Shown: positions 42,358 to 50,328 of the stretch, piece by piece
Position numbering within the stretch: the first letter of the stretch is position 1
Layout of the letters: each line of letters begins with the position of its first letter
DNA from: Streptomyces sp. NBC_00461
GTDB taxonomy: Bacteria; Actinomycetota; Actinomycetes; Streptomycetales; Streptomycetaceae
Length of the DNA: 64,000 nucleotides
Assembly: GCF_036013935.1 (NCBI RefSeq)
Contig: NZ_CP107902.1
Coordinates: 3,071,001-3,135,000 of the forward strand
Reading direction: 5' to 3'
Program-made: the position numbers and the translations under genes
The notes under the pieces: model-generated
What the model was told of the DNA's origin: nothing
The model's database searches: none
The model's input: only the letters and a program-made list of their open reading frames with translations

Positions 42358-42369
42358 GGGAGTACCGTG
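42358..42369 (+). promoter_or_regulatory. Shared GGGAGTACCGTG motif before DUF5994 copy 3
   Basis: GGGAGTACCGTG at 42358-42369, preceded by a GTTACA 11 bp away, matches the element before copies 1, 2 and 4. The surrounding gap 42233-42527 holds no convincing gene. Confidence 0.5.
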
Positions 42370-42527
42370 GCGAGGAGGAGCAATTTCCGTATGCCGGAAC
42401 TCGGACCGGCCCCGATGGTCGTCCGTTCGGCGACAGCCGGCACAACCTCCACCACGCGGACCCCACCAGCGCCCGCCGCGCCTGACATCAACCACTCGTC
42501 CATGCACGGCAGTTGGCAGGAGTCCTC

Positions 42528-42926
42528 ATGACCACCGCACAGCAACCCCGGCTTCCCTCCCATCCCCTCCTCCGCCTGCGCCTGGCACCTCATGGCCGTA
42601 TGCCCCGGCCCATCGACGGAGCGTGGTGGCCCCGTTCGTACGACCTGCTTGCCGAACTCCCCCGGCTGCTCGCGGGGCTGCCGCGCGCGTGGGGGCACAT
42701 CACCAGCGTCACGGTCAACGGGACGACCTGGTCCTCGATGCCCGGCCGGATGCTCGTCTCCAACCAGGTCGTACAGCTGCACAGCTCCCTCACGGCATCC
42801 GCCGCGCACACCATCGTCCTGCTCGCGCCCGGCCGGGGGCGCTGGGACCTGCTGGTCGTGCCGCCGGACACCACCGAGGAGTCCGCGGAACCGCTCATGG
42901 CGGCCGCGGCGGACGGTCAGGCGTGA
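42528..42926 (+). CDS. DUF5994 protein, copy 3
   Basis: 132 residues, the shortest copy, essentially the bare domain: PIDGAWWPRSYDLLAELPRLLAGLPRAWGHITSVTVNGTTW and GRWDLLVVPPDTTEESAEPLMAAA. The ATG at 42528 has AGGAGT upstream; an earlier in-frame ATG at 42513 lacks one. Function unknown. Same strand as copies 2 and 4 but separated from each by about 300 bp with its own upstream motif, so it is probably transcribed alone. Confidence 0.72.
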   Translation: MTTAQQPRLPSHPLLRLRLAPHGRMPRPIDGAWWPRSYDLLAELPRLLAGLPRAWGHITSVTVNGTTWSSMPGRMLVSNQVVQLHSSLTASAAHTIVLLAPGRGRWDLLVVPPDTTEESAEPLMAAAADGQA

Positions 42927-42980
42927 CACGGCGACGACCAGGATCAGCAGGGCGCTGCCGGCCAGGGCGCTGACCACGGC

Positions 42981-43031
42981 GGTCGCATTCCCACGGAAGT
43001 CGCACTTCCACGGCAGTCGCATTTCCACGGC
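42981..43031 (+). repeat. Three tandem 17-bp repeats
   Basis: Units at 42981-42997, 42998-43014 and 43015-43031 share the form GTCGCAyTTCCACGG with one or two differences. They lie in the 300-bp gap between DUF5994 copies 3 and 4, which holds no gene. Spacers are absent, so it is not CRISPR; a protein-binding array or minisatellite is possible. Confidence 0.85.
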
Positions 43032-43112
43032 GCGCTGCTGAATCCGACGGTTCCAGGAAAGGACGCGTGGGGCTGTTGCCCCGTTGACCGTCCGGTCCGT
43101 TCGGCTTGCCCG

Positions 43113-43127
43113 GGGAGTACGCTGAAA
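43113..43127 (+). promoter_or_regulatory. Shared GGGAGTACGCTGAAA motif before DUF5994 copy 4
   Basis: The element at 43113-43127 matches copies upstream of the other three DUF5994 genes. The preceding CGTTCGGC is also shared, at the same distance, with the copy-1 promoter on the other strand. Confidence 0.5.
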
Positions 43128-43226
43128 TCACCGAGGATATTCCGCACACCGGCTTTCGTGCCGTGTCGTTTTCGGCGATCGAATACGCCGGGCCGACCAC
43201 GGTCGGCTCGGGGCAGGGTCCGCGTC

Positions 43227-43823
43227 ATGACCGCGATCATTTCCCTCCCGCCGACAGCCGAAGCCGAAGACCGTTCCTCCTCGCCCCCGCTCCGTCTGTC
43301 GCTGGCTCCCCTCGGTCCCCCGCCGGCTCTGCTGGACGGCGCCTGGTGGCCCCGCTCCCGCGATCTGGCGGCGGAACTCCCCTCTCTGACCGCCGTACTG
43401 GACCCGCTGTGGGGGCGGATCACCCGGGTCACGGTGAATCCCACCCACTGGCCGGTCGTCCCGCACAAGGTTCCCGTCGCCGGGCATGTGGTGAAGGTGG
43501 GCTGGTTCCTGGCCGAGCAGGACCCGCACGAACTGATGTTGCTCTCCTACCGCATGGGCCGCTGGAACCTCCTGGTGGTCCCGCCGACGACGCCTCCCGT
43601 CACAGCCGCCTGGCTGATGGCCGCCGCCAGCGACCCGCTCGGCACGTCGACCGCGAGTTGGTTGATGGAGGAGGCGGCGCGTCTGCGGACGGTGTCCGAG
43701 ACCGACCGGGCCGTGGAAGCGGCCTGGGACTCCGAAGGCGGACACGCGGCCGGCGATCCGGCCGCACGTCCGCGGATCCCGGCCGTGACCGCCCCGCTGC
43801 CGTATCAGCCGATGGGGAGGTGA
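43227..43823 (+). CDS. DUF5994 protein, copy 4
   Basis: 198 residues, closest to copy 1: LLDGAWWPRSRDLAAELPSLTAVLDPLWGRITRVTVNPTHW and GHVVKVGWFLAEQDPHELMLLS correspond almost word for word. A helical C-terminal extension follows the domain. ATG at 43227 chosen because AGGG lies upstream and the homologous N-terminus begins here. Followed by a small membrane-protein gene in the same transcript. Confidence 0.75.
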   Translation: MTAIISLPPTAEAEDRSSSPPLRLSLAPLGPPPALLDGAWWPRSRDLAAELPSLTAVLDPLWGRITRVTVNPTHWPVVPHKVPVAGHVVKVGWFLAEQDPHELMLLSYRMGRWNLLVVPPTTPPVTAAWLMAAASDPLGTSTASWLMEEAARLRTVSETDRAVEAAWDSEGGHAAGDPAARPRIPAVTAPLPYQPMGR

Positions 43824-43828
43824 GGGCC

Positions 43829-44059
43829 GTGGAGACATTCGTGGTGGTGCTCGTGATCCTCGCGATGATCGCTGTCGGGGCGTTCCTCATCCACCTGCTC
43901 AACGCACAGCACGGCGACCGCATCGCCGCCTTCCACTACGGCCGTTTCGGGATGGCTGCCCCGGGACCGGATTCGTCGGTTCCCCGCAGGAAGCGCGGCC
44001 GGGCGCGGAAGGCGCCCCGCCGCGCGGCGACTCGGCACGGCGGGCCGCAGGACGGCTGA
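43829..44059 (+). CDS. Small membrane protein downstream of DUF5994 copy 4
   Basis: 76 residues from the GTG at 43829, which has GGAGG 8 bp upstream; a GTG at 43820 overlapping the previous stop is an alternative. Residues 3-22 (TFVVVLVILAMIAVGAFLIHLL) are one membrane helix, followed by a strongly basic Arg/Lys tail. No family recognised. Coupled to DUF5994 copy 4. Confidence 0.55.
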   Translation: METFVVVLVILAMIAVGAFLIHLLNAQHGDRIAAFHYGRFGMAAPGPDSSVPRRKRGRARKAPRRAATRHGGPQDG

Positions 44060-44091
44060 ACGCCGGATGCCCCGCCGCCACGGCCGCGCCG

Positions 44092-45291
44092 CTACAGCCG
44101 TGGCGCCGCCCGGGTCTCCTCCTGGGTGTCCCGGGTCTCCTCCTGGGCGTGCGGGTACTGCGCGGTGCGGTGCTGGAAGGCGAGCACCTTCGGGTTCTGG
44201 ACGACGCCCCGACGGATCTCGATGGCGTGCCGGATCGTGTCGTCGGCGTCCCAGCCGTCGGCGCCCCGGAGCACGACGTCCAGATACGGCAGGAGCGCCT
44301 CGCTGTTCTCCCAGGTCGCGGAGTTCCACAGGTAGGAGGGGCTGTGGTCCACCCCGTAGTACCTGACCTGGTCGCCGACGGTGAACATCGGGTCGGTGAA
44401 GGTGGTGGGCCGGGCCCAGTCGAAACCCATGCCCTCGTCGCAGGAGACGTCGATGACCAGGGTGCCCGGGGCCAGCTTGGGCAGGTCCTCGTCTATCAGG
44501 AACATCAGTGGCGCGTCGGTGTCCTGGAGCACGCAGTTGACGATGATGTCGTGCCCGGCGAGGAAGTCGGCCAGCGGCATCGGCCCGTCCTCGGTGAGGG
44601 CGACACTGCGTCGCGGGTCGAGGGTGTCGTCGGCCTTGTCGTGGTCGAAGTGGACGATCCGCGCGGAGTGGATGGGCGAGCTGACGGCGGTGACGCCACG
44701 CGCGGTGAGCACGTCGACGTCGTGCACGCCCAGGGCGCTGAGCGCGGTCACCGCGCCGCGGGCGGTCGCACCGAAGCCGATGACGACCGCGCGCTGCCGC
44801 CGCCCGTAGTCGCCTGTCACGCCGGTCAGCTGCATGGCGTGCAGGACCGAGGAGTACCCGGCCAGTTCGTTGTTCTTGTGGAAGACGTGCAGGTTGAAGG
44901 CGCCGCTGCGGGTCCAGTGGTTCATCGCTTCGAAGGCGATCAGGGTCAGCCGCCGGTCGATGGCGATCTGGGTGACCTTCTCGTCCTGGACGCAGTGCGG
45001 CCAGCCCCAAAGAACCTGACCCTCGCGCAGTTCCGCAAGGTCTTGGTGGAGCGGTTTGGCCAGCAGGATGACATCGCATTCGGCGACGAGTTCCTCGCGC
45101 GAGCGGAAACCCGCGACGAGCGGGGCGAGCCGGCTGTCCGGGACGCCGAAATACTCTCCGTAGTTTTCCTGGAGGTAGACGCGCTTGCGGAGAGCGGGGT
45201 CGATGCGGTCGAAATGGGCGGGGTGAACGGGCAGACGATGCTCGTTTTCCTTGCGGGTCTGCGACATGATTCCGAGCGTGAGCTGCTGCAA
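44092..45291 (-). CDS. N(5)-(carboxyethyl)ornithine synthase-like dehydrogenase
   Basis: 399 residues, in the alanine dehydrogenase / saccharopine dehydrogenase fold. Matches to CEO synthase include REGQVLWGWPHCVQ, VVIGFGATARGAV (NAD(P) loop), GTLVIDVSCDEGMGFD and YYGVDHSPSYLWNSATWENSEALLPYL. CEO synthase reductively joins pyruvate to ornithine or lysine; the amine used here is unknown. The start is TTG at 45291: AAAGGGG lies 4-5 bp upstream, and QLTLGIM aligns with the CEO synthase N-terminus, while the ATG at 45267 would cut the first strand. The C-terminus ends in a duplicated QEETR. Confidence 0.72.
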   Translation of the reverse strand: MQQLTLGIMSQTRKENEHRLPVHPAHFDRIDPALRKRVYLQENYGEYFGVPDSRLAPLVAGFRSREELVAECDVILLAKPLHQDLAELREGQVLWGWPHCVQDEKVTQIAIDRRLTLIAFEAMNHWTRSGAFNLHVFHKNNELAGYSSVLHAMQLTGVTGDYGRRQRAVVIGFGATARGAVTALSALGVHDVDVLTARGVTAVSSPIHSARIVHFDHDKADDTLDPRRSVALTEDGPMPLADFLAGHDIIVNCVLQDTDAPLMFLIDEDLPKLAPGTLVIDVSCDEGMGFDWARPTTFTDPMFTVGDQVRYYGVDHSPSYLWNSATWENSEALLPYLDVVLRGADGWDADDTIRHAIEIRRGVVQNPKVLAFQHRTAQYPHAQEETRDTQEETRAAPRL

Positions 45292-45552
45292 AATGCCCCT
45301 TTGGTTACTTCCTGTTTAGCACACCGGGGCAGTTCTGCAGCTGGTCCGTCACCTCATTCAGCGCCACCGACCGTCCCGCCACGGCCACGGCTTCCCCTCC
45401 GGAGCAGCGGGAGGCTGTCAGGACGCGCGATCACCCCTTGTGCGCGGGGCCGGGATCGGTTCTACGGTTGAGGGGACCCCCGTCTCCCGCGGAATTCCGT
45501 ATTTCCGCCTGACCCCCCTGTCAGCGCAGATGCACTCAGGAAGGCATGCGCC

Positions 45553-45879
45553 ATGTCCACAGCATCCGACACCCCTGTCCTGGACACCCTCGCCGCCATG
45601 ACGGTCGACTCGATCGAGCGATGCGGGCTGGCCCCGGACGTGCTTCTGCTGACCCGCATCGCGGCACTCGCTGCCTCGGACGCCCCGCCGATCTCCTACG
45701 CGGCCCATATCGACCCCGCCCTCAAGACCGGCATGACCGCAGAGCAGCTTCAGGACGTCCTGGTCGCCATCGCGCCCATCGTGGGCACCGCCCGCGTCAT
45801 GACGGCAGCGGGCAACATCGCCACGGCACTCGGCGTCGCCATCGCCGTCGCCGATACGGAGATCAACGCCCAGGGCTGA
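45553..45879 (+). CDS. Carboxymuconolactone decarboxylase / AhpD-like protein
   Basis: 108 residues, all helical. LLLTRIAALAASDAPPISYAAHIDPALKTGMTAEQLQDVLVAIAPIVGTARVMTAAGNI follows the CMD/AhpD fold, but the CxxC of AhpD is absent, so it is not a peroxidase reductant of that kind. Many short CMD proteins of unknown role exist in Streptomyces. ATG has AGGAAGG upstream. It is divergent from the dehydrogenase gene. Confidence 0.78.
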   Translation: MSTASDTPVLDTLAAMTVDSIERCGLAPDVLLLTRIAALAASDAPPISYAAHIDPALKTGMTAEQLQDVLVAIAPIVGTARVMTAAGNIATALGVAIAVADTEINAQG

Positions 45880-46080
45880 GAGCAGACGCCCACCCGGCAT
45901 CGCTGATCCACACGGCCGACCCCGCGCAGAAGGCCGGAGAGCTGCCCTTCTGTCCGGGTTTCCCGTGCCGGGCGTGCGTCCCAAGACGGCCGCAGGACCA
46001 GGACGGGAGGCGGGTCCTCGGCCGGACCCGCCGACGATCCTGGAGGCGCGGGTCGCGGCACGCATCCCTGGCCGACAGCC

Positions 46081-46224
46081 GGCCCGGTCTCGGGGATCAC
46101 GGCCCAACTGTGCGGGGACGCACACCTGCTGAACATCTCTCTGCTCACCTCGCCGGAGCGACAGTTGATGTGCGACATCAACGACTTCGACGAGACCCTG
46201 CCGAGCCCGTGGGAGTGGGAGCGG
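46081..46224 (+). pseudogene. DUF2252 gene fragment
   Basis: In one frame this reads AQLCGDAHLLNISLLTSPERQ followed by INDFDETLPSPWEWE, the unmistakable central block of DUF2252 (kinase-like fold) proteins, which are normally about 430-460 residues. Nothing recognisable precedes or follows it, so only a 48-residue piece remains. Confidence 0.75.
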
Positions 46225-46503
46225 CGAGGCAGGCCGCACACGAGAGGGCCCCGGCACGGAGCCGGAGGCCGGCCACCGCGCCCAGTGGGGCGGGGCCGAT
46301 GCGTTCGGTGGCGATGGGCGTCGTAGAAAGTCCTTGTCAGGCAGCTGATGGGTTGGAGGCGGCGCGGAGGCGTGGGACCCAGCCGGGGCACTCGTGTGTC
46401 CTTGGGCTGGTCGCAGGACGGTGAGCAGGACGCCGTGGGCGGCGGTGGGGACGCCCGGCGCTCAGGGTTGCGCAGCGGGCGCCGGCCAGGTGGACGCCGA
46501 TGG

Positions 46504-46596
46504 TCAGGCTGGTTGCGGCGGGGCTTTGGTGGTGTGCTTGGCGAGCAGGCCTGCAAGCAGCATGACGAGCAGAGCGATTCCCATCGCACCAGCCAT
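46504..46596 (-). CDS. Possible 30-residue single-span membrane protein
   Basis: ATG at 46596, stop at 46504. The product is a short hydrophobic helix (ALLVMLLAGLLA) with a KHTTK turn and a Pro-rich tail, and GAGGACAG precedes the start at a usable distance. It is too short for ordinary gene finders. The clean hydrophobic design in otherwise decayed DNA argues for a real gene, but no family is recognised. Confidence 0.45.
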   Translation of the reverse strand: MAGAMGIALLVMLLAGLLAKHTTKAPPQPA

Positions 46597-47514
46597 GGCC
46601 TGTCCTCGCTCGCCCTGGTCGCCAGGTACACCGCTCCCATCCCGCATTCTCGGATTCCACCGAGATCACCGTGAAGCGACCCGCAGGTCCCGGTCAAAGA
46701 GGCCGCGTCCGCCAGTCATACGGCGGAGCGGAACCATCACTCTGCGAGCATCTTCCGCGCCAGGCCCAGGGGCCAGGACCAAAGAGCCGTCTACCTGGGC
46801 CCGGCTGCCCGCTCATCTCAAGGCCTGTGGTCGGCACGCAGGGCGCCCACCCTCCTGGGCGACATCAAGGACCGGCCGGGGCGGAAACCACAGCCCGTCC
46901 TCCACGCCACAGGCAGCAGCCGACGTAGTCCAACCCATCGCCGACGCACCAGACGCGCCGGCTCTGCGCCGCCTCCGCTACCTGCCCGGTACCCGACCCG
47001 CCGTGCATTGATGACAGACCCATGCCGCTACAGCGCGCGAACGGGAAACCGATCAACCCCCAGGGCCCGTCGGCGCAGGCACCTCAACGCCGCCCCGGTC
47101 CCTGCTTGGTCCCTCAACCTTTCTTCCCAGCGTCAGGCAGCGCGCCCCGGAAGCCGGTGACAACCGTGACCGACCAATCCACCGCAGGTCAGAAGGGGTC
47201 GGGGCCTTCCGAGCGACGCGGCGTGCGAGCGGTACCCGCTTGAGCAGGGCGGGCAGGTGTCCCGGATCGAGACGCGTGAGCTGATCTACACCAATCCCAA
47301 GGGCACGGCCATGCGGCGCGTGATCCGCCCGGGGAACGATCGGTGCTCGCAGTTGGTCGCGCAGTTGGGCACGCCTGGATCGCCCGCCACCGGGCTACGG
47401 CCTTGACGAGCAGCCAGACCTGTACGCGCGTGATCAGGCTGCCTGCCGAGTTCACCGACGACTGTCTGGCGGCCCGGGGGCTGGACGCGGCCCAAGCACG
47501 GCTGGAGGAAGCGG

Positions 47515-48144
47515 TCATCGACCTGAGGGAAGTTCGGTGATGCTGAGGGCGAAGTCCAAGTTCCCCACCCCGTGGTTGGCGAGGCCCACCGTGACCACGC
47601 CCGCTCCTTCCAGCCAGTGCGCCATTTTCAGGCCGCCGACGTCCAGCGGGCGCAGCCCGAGGCTCTCGATGAACGCCTCCACACTTGCCTTGGCCTGCGC
47701 GTTGTCGCCGGCGATGAAGACGTCGGGCCGCCCCTTCTCCAGGACTTGACGAAAGATGGTGTTGAACGCCTTCACCACGCTGGCGCCGGCCGGGGCCGCC
47801 TTGGCGACTTCCTGCGCGATCGAGGTCTCCTCGCGGTGGGCCAGACCGTCGAACGTGGAGTTGAAGGGATTGCTGATGTCGACGATGACCTTGCCCGCGA
47901 GTGCGTCTCCGTACTGGGCGACGACCGGCACGACACCGTCGTACAAGAGGGCCACGATGACGATGTCCCCGGCCGGGGCGGTGCCCCATTCTCCGGTCGT
48001 GGCACCGTCGCCGAGAGCCTTGGCCAGGTCAGCGGCCTTGGACTGATCGCGGCCCATGACCTCGACGGTGTTACCGCCCGCTATTGCCCGCGCGCCGATG
48101 GTGCGGGCCATGTTTCCGGTGCCGATGATGCTGATGTTGCTCAT
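47515..48144 (-). CDS. F420-dependent NADP reductase-like dinucleotide-binding protein
   Basis: 209 residues. The N-terminal Rossmann loop ISIIGTGNMARTIGARAIAGG is followed by VEVMGRDQSKAADL, and KVIVDISNPFNS and SVVKAFNTIFRQV mark the NADPH-dependent F420 reductase (FNO) family. Many actinobacterial paralogues have unknown substrates. It lies 33 bp downstream of an SDR gene on the same strand and shares its TetR-controlled promoter. A near paralogue is encoded at 51426. Confidence 0.8.
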   Translation of the reverse strand: MSNISIIGTGNMARTIGARAIAGGNTVEVMGRDQSKAADLAKALGDGATTGEWGTAPAGDIVIVALLYDGVVPVVAQYGDALAGKVIVDISNPFNSTFDGLAHREETSIAQEVAKAAPAGASVVKAFNTIFRQVLEKGRPDVFIAGDNAQAKASVEAFIESLGLRPLDVGGLKMAHWLEGAGVVTVGLANHGVGNLDFALSITELPSGR

Positions 48145-48177
48145 GAGATGTCCTGTCCTGGTGGTGGGTTGTTCGGT

Positions 48178-48912
48178 TCAGATGGCGGTGGTGCCGCCGT
48201 CGGCGACGAGTTCCATGCCGTTGACGTAGCTGGAGTCGTCGGAGGCGAGGAAGAGGGCGGCGGTGGCGATTTCGTCGGGGCGGCCCATCTGGCCGCGGGG
48301 GATGAGGGACTCGAACTGGCGCTTGGTGGCCTCGTCGAAGAGTTCTTCCTGCATGGCGGTGGCGACCTGGCCGGGGGTCAGGACGTTGACGCGGATGCGG
48401 CGGTCCTTGAGCTCGTTGAGCCAGATGCGGGCCCAGGCCTGCTGGACGGCCTTGCTGCCGGCGTAGACGCTCCAGCCGGGGAAGGCGCCGAGGGAGGCGT
48501 TGGAGCCGGTCATGAGGATGGAGCCGCCGTCGTTGAAGAGCGGGAGGGCCTTCTGGACGGTGAACAGGGTGCCGCGGGCGTTGAGCCCGAACCAGGTGTC
48601 GAACTGGGCCTCGGTGATCTCGCCGAGCGGGGCGGGCTCGCCGCCGCCGGCGCTGGCCCACAGCACGTCGAGGCTGCCCTTCTCCCTCTTGACGGTGTCG
48701 TACAGGCGGTCCAGGTCGTCCAGGTCGGCGGCGTCGCCCTGGACGCCGGTGACGTTGCGGCCGATCTGCTTCACGGCCTCGTCCAGGGCGTCCTGGCGGC
48801 GGCCGGTGATGAAGACGTGCGCTCCCTCGTCGACGAACAGCTTCGCGCCGGCCAGCGCCATGCCGGTGGTGCCGCCGGTGATGACCGCAACCTTGCCGTC
48901 AAGCTTTCCCAT
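48178..48912 (-). CDS. SDR-family oxidoreductase
   Basis: 244 residues, classical SDR. The cofactor loop is AVITGGTTGMALAGAKLF (TGxxxGxA type), the structural NAG is replaced by ASAGGG, Ser is in GSNAS, and the active-site YxxxK is in SVYAGSKAV. The end RPDEIATAALFLASDDSSYVNGMELVADGG is standard. It probably reduces a carbonyl compound with NADPH. It is divergent from the TetR gene and likely its main target. Confidence 0.85.
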   Translation of the reverse strand: MGKLDGKVAVITGGTTGMALAGAKLFVDEGAHVFITGRRQDALDEAVKQIGRNVTGVQGDAADLDDLDRLYDTVKREKGSLDVLWASAGGGEPAPLGEITEAQFDTWFGLNARGTLFTVQKALPLFNDGGSILMTGSNASLGAFPGWSVYAGSKAVQQAWARIWLNELKDRRIRVNVLTPGQVATAMQEELFDEATKRQFESLIPRGQMGRPDEIATAALFLASDDSSYVNGMELVADGGTTAI

Positions 48913-48961
48913 GGTCGCTCCCTTGGGTCGGTGGTGCCGTGCGCACCTGGGACGACGGTGT

Positions 48962-49026
48962 TATGTACACCGCCCTGTGTACGTACCGTACGGGGTGGGC
49001 GGCCGGGGCGCAAACTATGTACACCG
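48962..49026. promoter_or_regulatory. TetR operator region
   Basis: TGTACAC (48964-48970) and GTGTACG (48977-48983) form an inverted repeat, and the longer TATGTACACCG recurs as a direct repeat at 48962-48972 and 49016-49026. The region separates the divergent SDR and TetR genes. Confidence 0.6.
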
Positions 49027-49056
49027 GTCGTTACCCGGCCGGGGTACCATGGAGCC

Positions 49057-49668
49057 ATGACGGAGTTGGAGAAGGGCCCCACGGGCCGCCGCCGCGGCCG
49101 GGGCGCCCGCGAGCGCATCCTCGGCGCGTCCCAGCAGCTGTTCCGCGAGCAGGGCATCAACCGCACCGGCATGGACCAGCTCTGCGCGGCGGCCGAGGTG
49201 TCCAAGCGCACGGCCTACCAGCACTTCGCCGGCAAGGACGAACTAGTCGCCGAGTACCTGCGCCGGTTCGACCCCTCCGTTCTGTCCGATGTGTTCGACC
49301 GCACCGACCTCACGCCCCGCGAACGGCTCCTCGCCGCCTTCGACATCCCCCCCACCACTCCCCTGTGCCCCTACATCGGCGCCGCCGTCGAACTCCACGA
49401 CCCCCAGCACCCCGCATCCCAGTACGCACGCGACTACAAGAGGGCCGTCGCCGCGCGGCTCGCCGACGCCGCCCGCGAAGCCGGCGCCGCCGACCCCGAA
49501 CAACTCGGCGAGCAACTCGCGCTGCTCCTCGATGGCGCCGCGGCCCGCACCCGGGTCCTCAACGCCGACGCCTTCCCCACCGCCGCCGCCATCGCCGCCG
49601 TCCTCATCGACAACGCCATCCCCGCCACAGCCGGCGATGACCGGCGACGGGAGGAAGCGCCAAGCTGA
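49057..49668 (+). CDS. TetR-family transcriptional regulator
   Basis: 203 residues. The helix-turn-helix spans residues 17-62 (RERILGASQQLFREQGINRTGMDQLCAAAEVSKRTAYQHFAGKDELVAEYL). The ligand domain is typical in length and ends GAAARTRVLNADAF. It should repress the divergent SDR and FNO-like genes and be relieved by a small, perhaps reactive, molecule. ATG at 49057 follows GGAG. Confidence 0.87.
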   Translation: MTELEKGPTGRRRGRGARERILGASQQLFREQGINRTGMDQLCAAAEVSKRTAYQHFAGKDELVAEYLRRFDPSVLSDVFDRTDLTPRERLLAAFDIPPTTPLCPYIGAAVELHDPQHPASQYARDYKRAVAARLADAAREAGAADPEQLGEQLALLLDGAAARTRVLNADAFPTAAAIAAVLIDNAIPATAGDDRRREEAPS

Positions 49669-50328
49669 CTTGGCACTACACGGCCGGGCTGGACGCGCTG
49701 CAGGTCGCGCGGCTGCACCCGCTGGTACGCGACACCAGCCGCATGGCACCTGGCCCGGACCTGCCGACTTTTACGGAACTGGCCGCCCGCCTACTGAAGG
49801 CCGCAGCAGAAGCCGCCAGGGAGAGCGGCGACCCCCGAAGGCTTCAGGAGTTCGTGGGCCGTCATCCCGGTCCAGGGCGCTGACGCACCGCCGGTTCGAA
49901 CAGACGGCTGATCACATAAGTCCGTACGCGGTGGCGCATGAACTCGTACGCAGCTGGGACGTTCTGAAGATGCGGGTGGCCCGCCGGCGTCGCCGGCGGG
50001 CCACCCGCTTCTTCAGAACCTCTACGAGCCGGAGACTTGCCCTTCCCCTCACCCACTCCACCGCGGCGCTCTCCTCGCGGGGCAGCACGGCGTTGACTTC
50101 TGGACAGAGCCACCTGAACCATTCACGCTGATCATCAGTGAGCGGCCCATCTCGGCCACGCCAGCCCGAAACGAAGGCCAACAGGCGGGCAGCCAACACG
50201 GTGCCTCGGGGCTCCCTCAGACAACTGCCGGCCGAAGAACGGAACCGGCTCAGAGGTCAGCCGCAACAGCACAACTCCGTCAGGCGATTTCACTCTCCGG
50301 CGCACGATGAGGGGGGCAGCCGAACTGC
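49669..50328. other. 660-bp gap with an ORF remnant and a long palindrome
   Basis: An open frame 49665-49883 reads WHYTAGLDALQVARLHPLVR, then a helix ending EFVGRHPGPGR; it has no start and looks like the tail of a lost gene. A 59-nt near-perfect palindrome follows at 49961-50019. The rest shows no gene on either strand. Confidence 0.5.
49961..50019. terminator. 59-nt near-perfect palindrome
   Basis: 29-nt arms pair around base 49990 with a single T/T mismatch (49971 with 50009). It begins GTTCTGAAGA and ends TCTTCAGAAC. It is far stronger than a normal terminator and may serve transcription from both sides, or be an end of a vanished mobile element. Confidence 0.5.

Larger units (their letters stand above)
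45880..47514. other. Relic-rich region with little intact coding
   Basis: About 1.6 kb without a normal gene. Codon bias is mixed and no long ORF reads as a family member. It holds a DUF2252 fragment (46081-46224), one possible 30-residue membrane protein (46504-46596) and otherwise broken frames. I take it as decayed DNA at the boundary between the stress cluster and the redox modules. Confidence 0.6.

Noticed and set aside
42981..43031. CRISPR array
   Set aside because: Repeats are 17 bp, adjacent and without spacers, and no cas gene is in the window.
46337..47243. Several 60-110-codon open frames on both strands
   Set aside because: They overlap each other, change composition abruptly and match no family; treated as decayed DNA apart from the DUF2252 piece and one microprotein.
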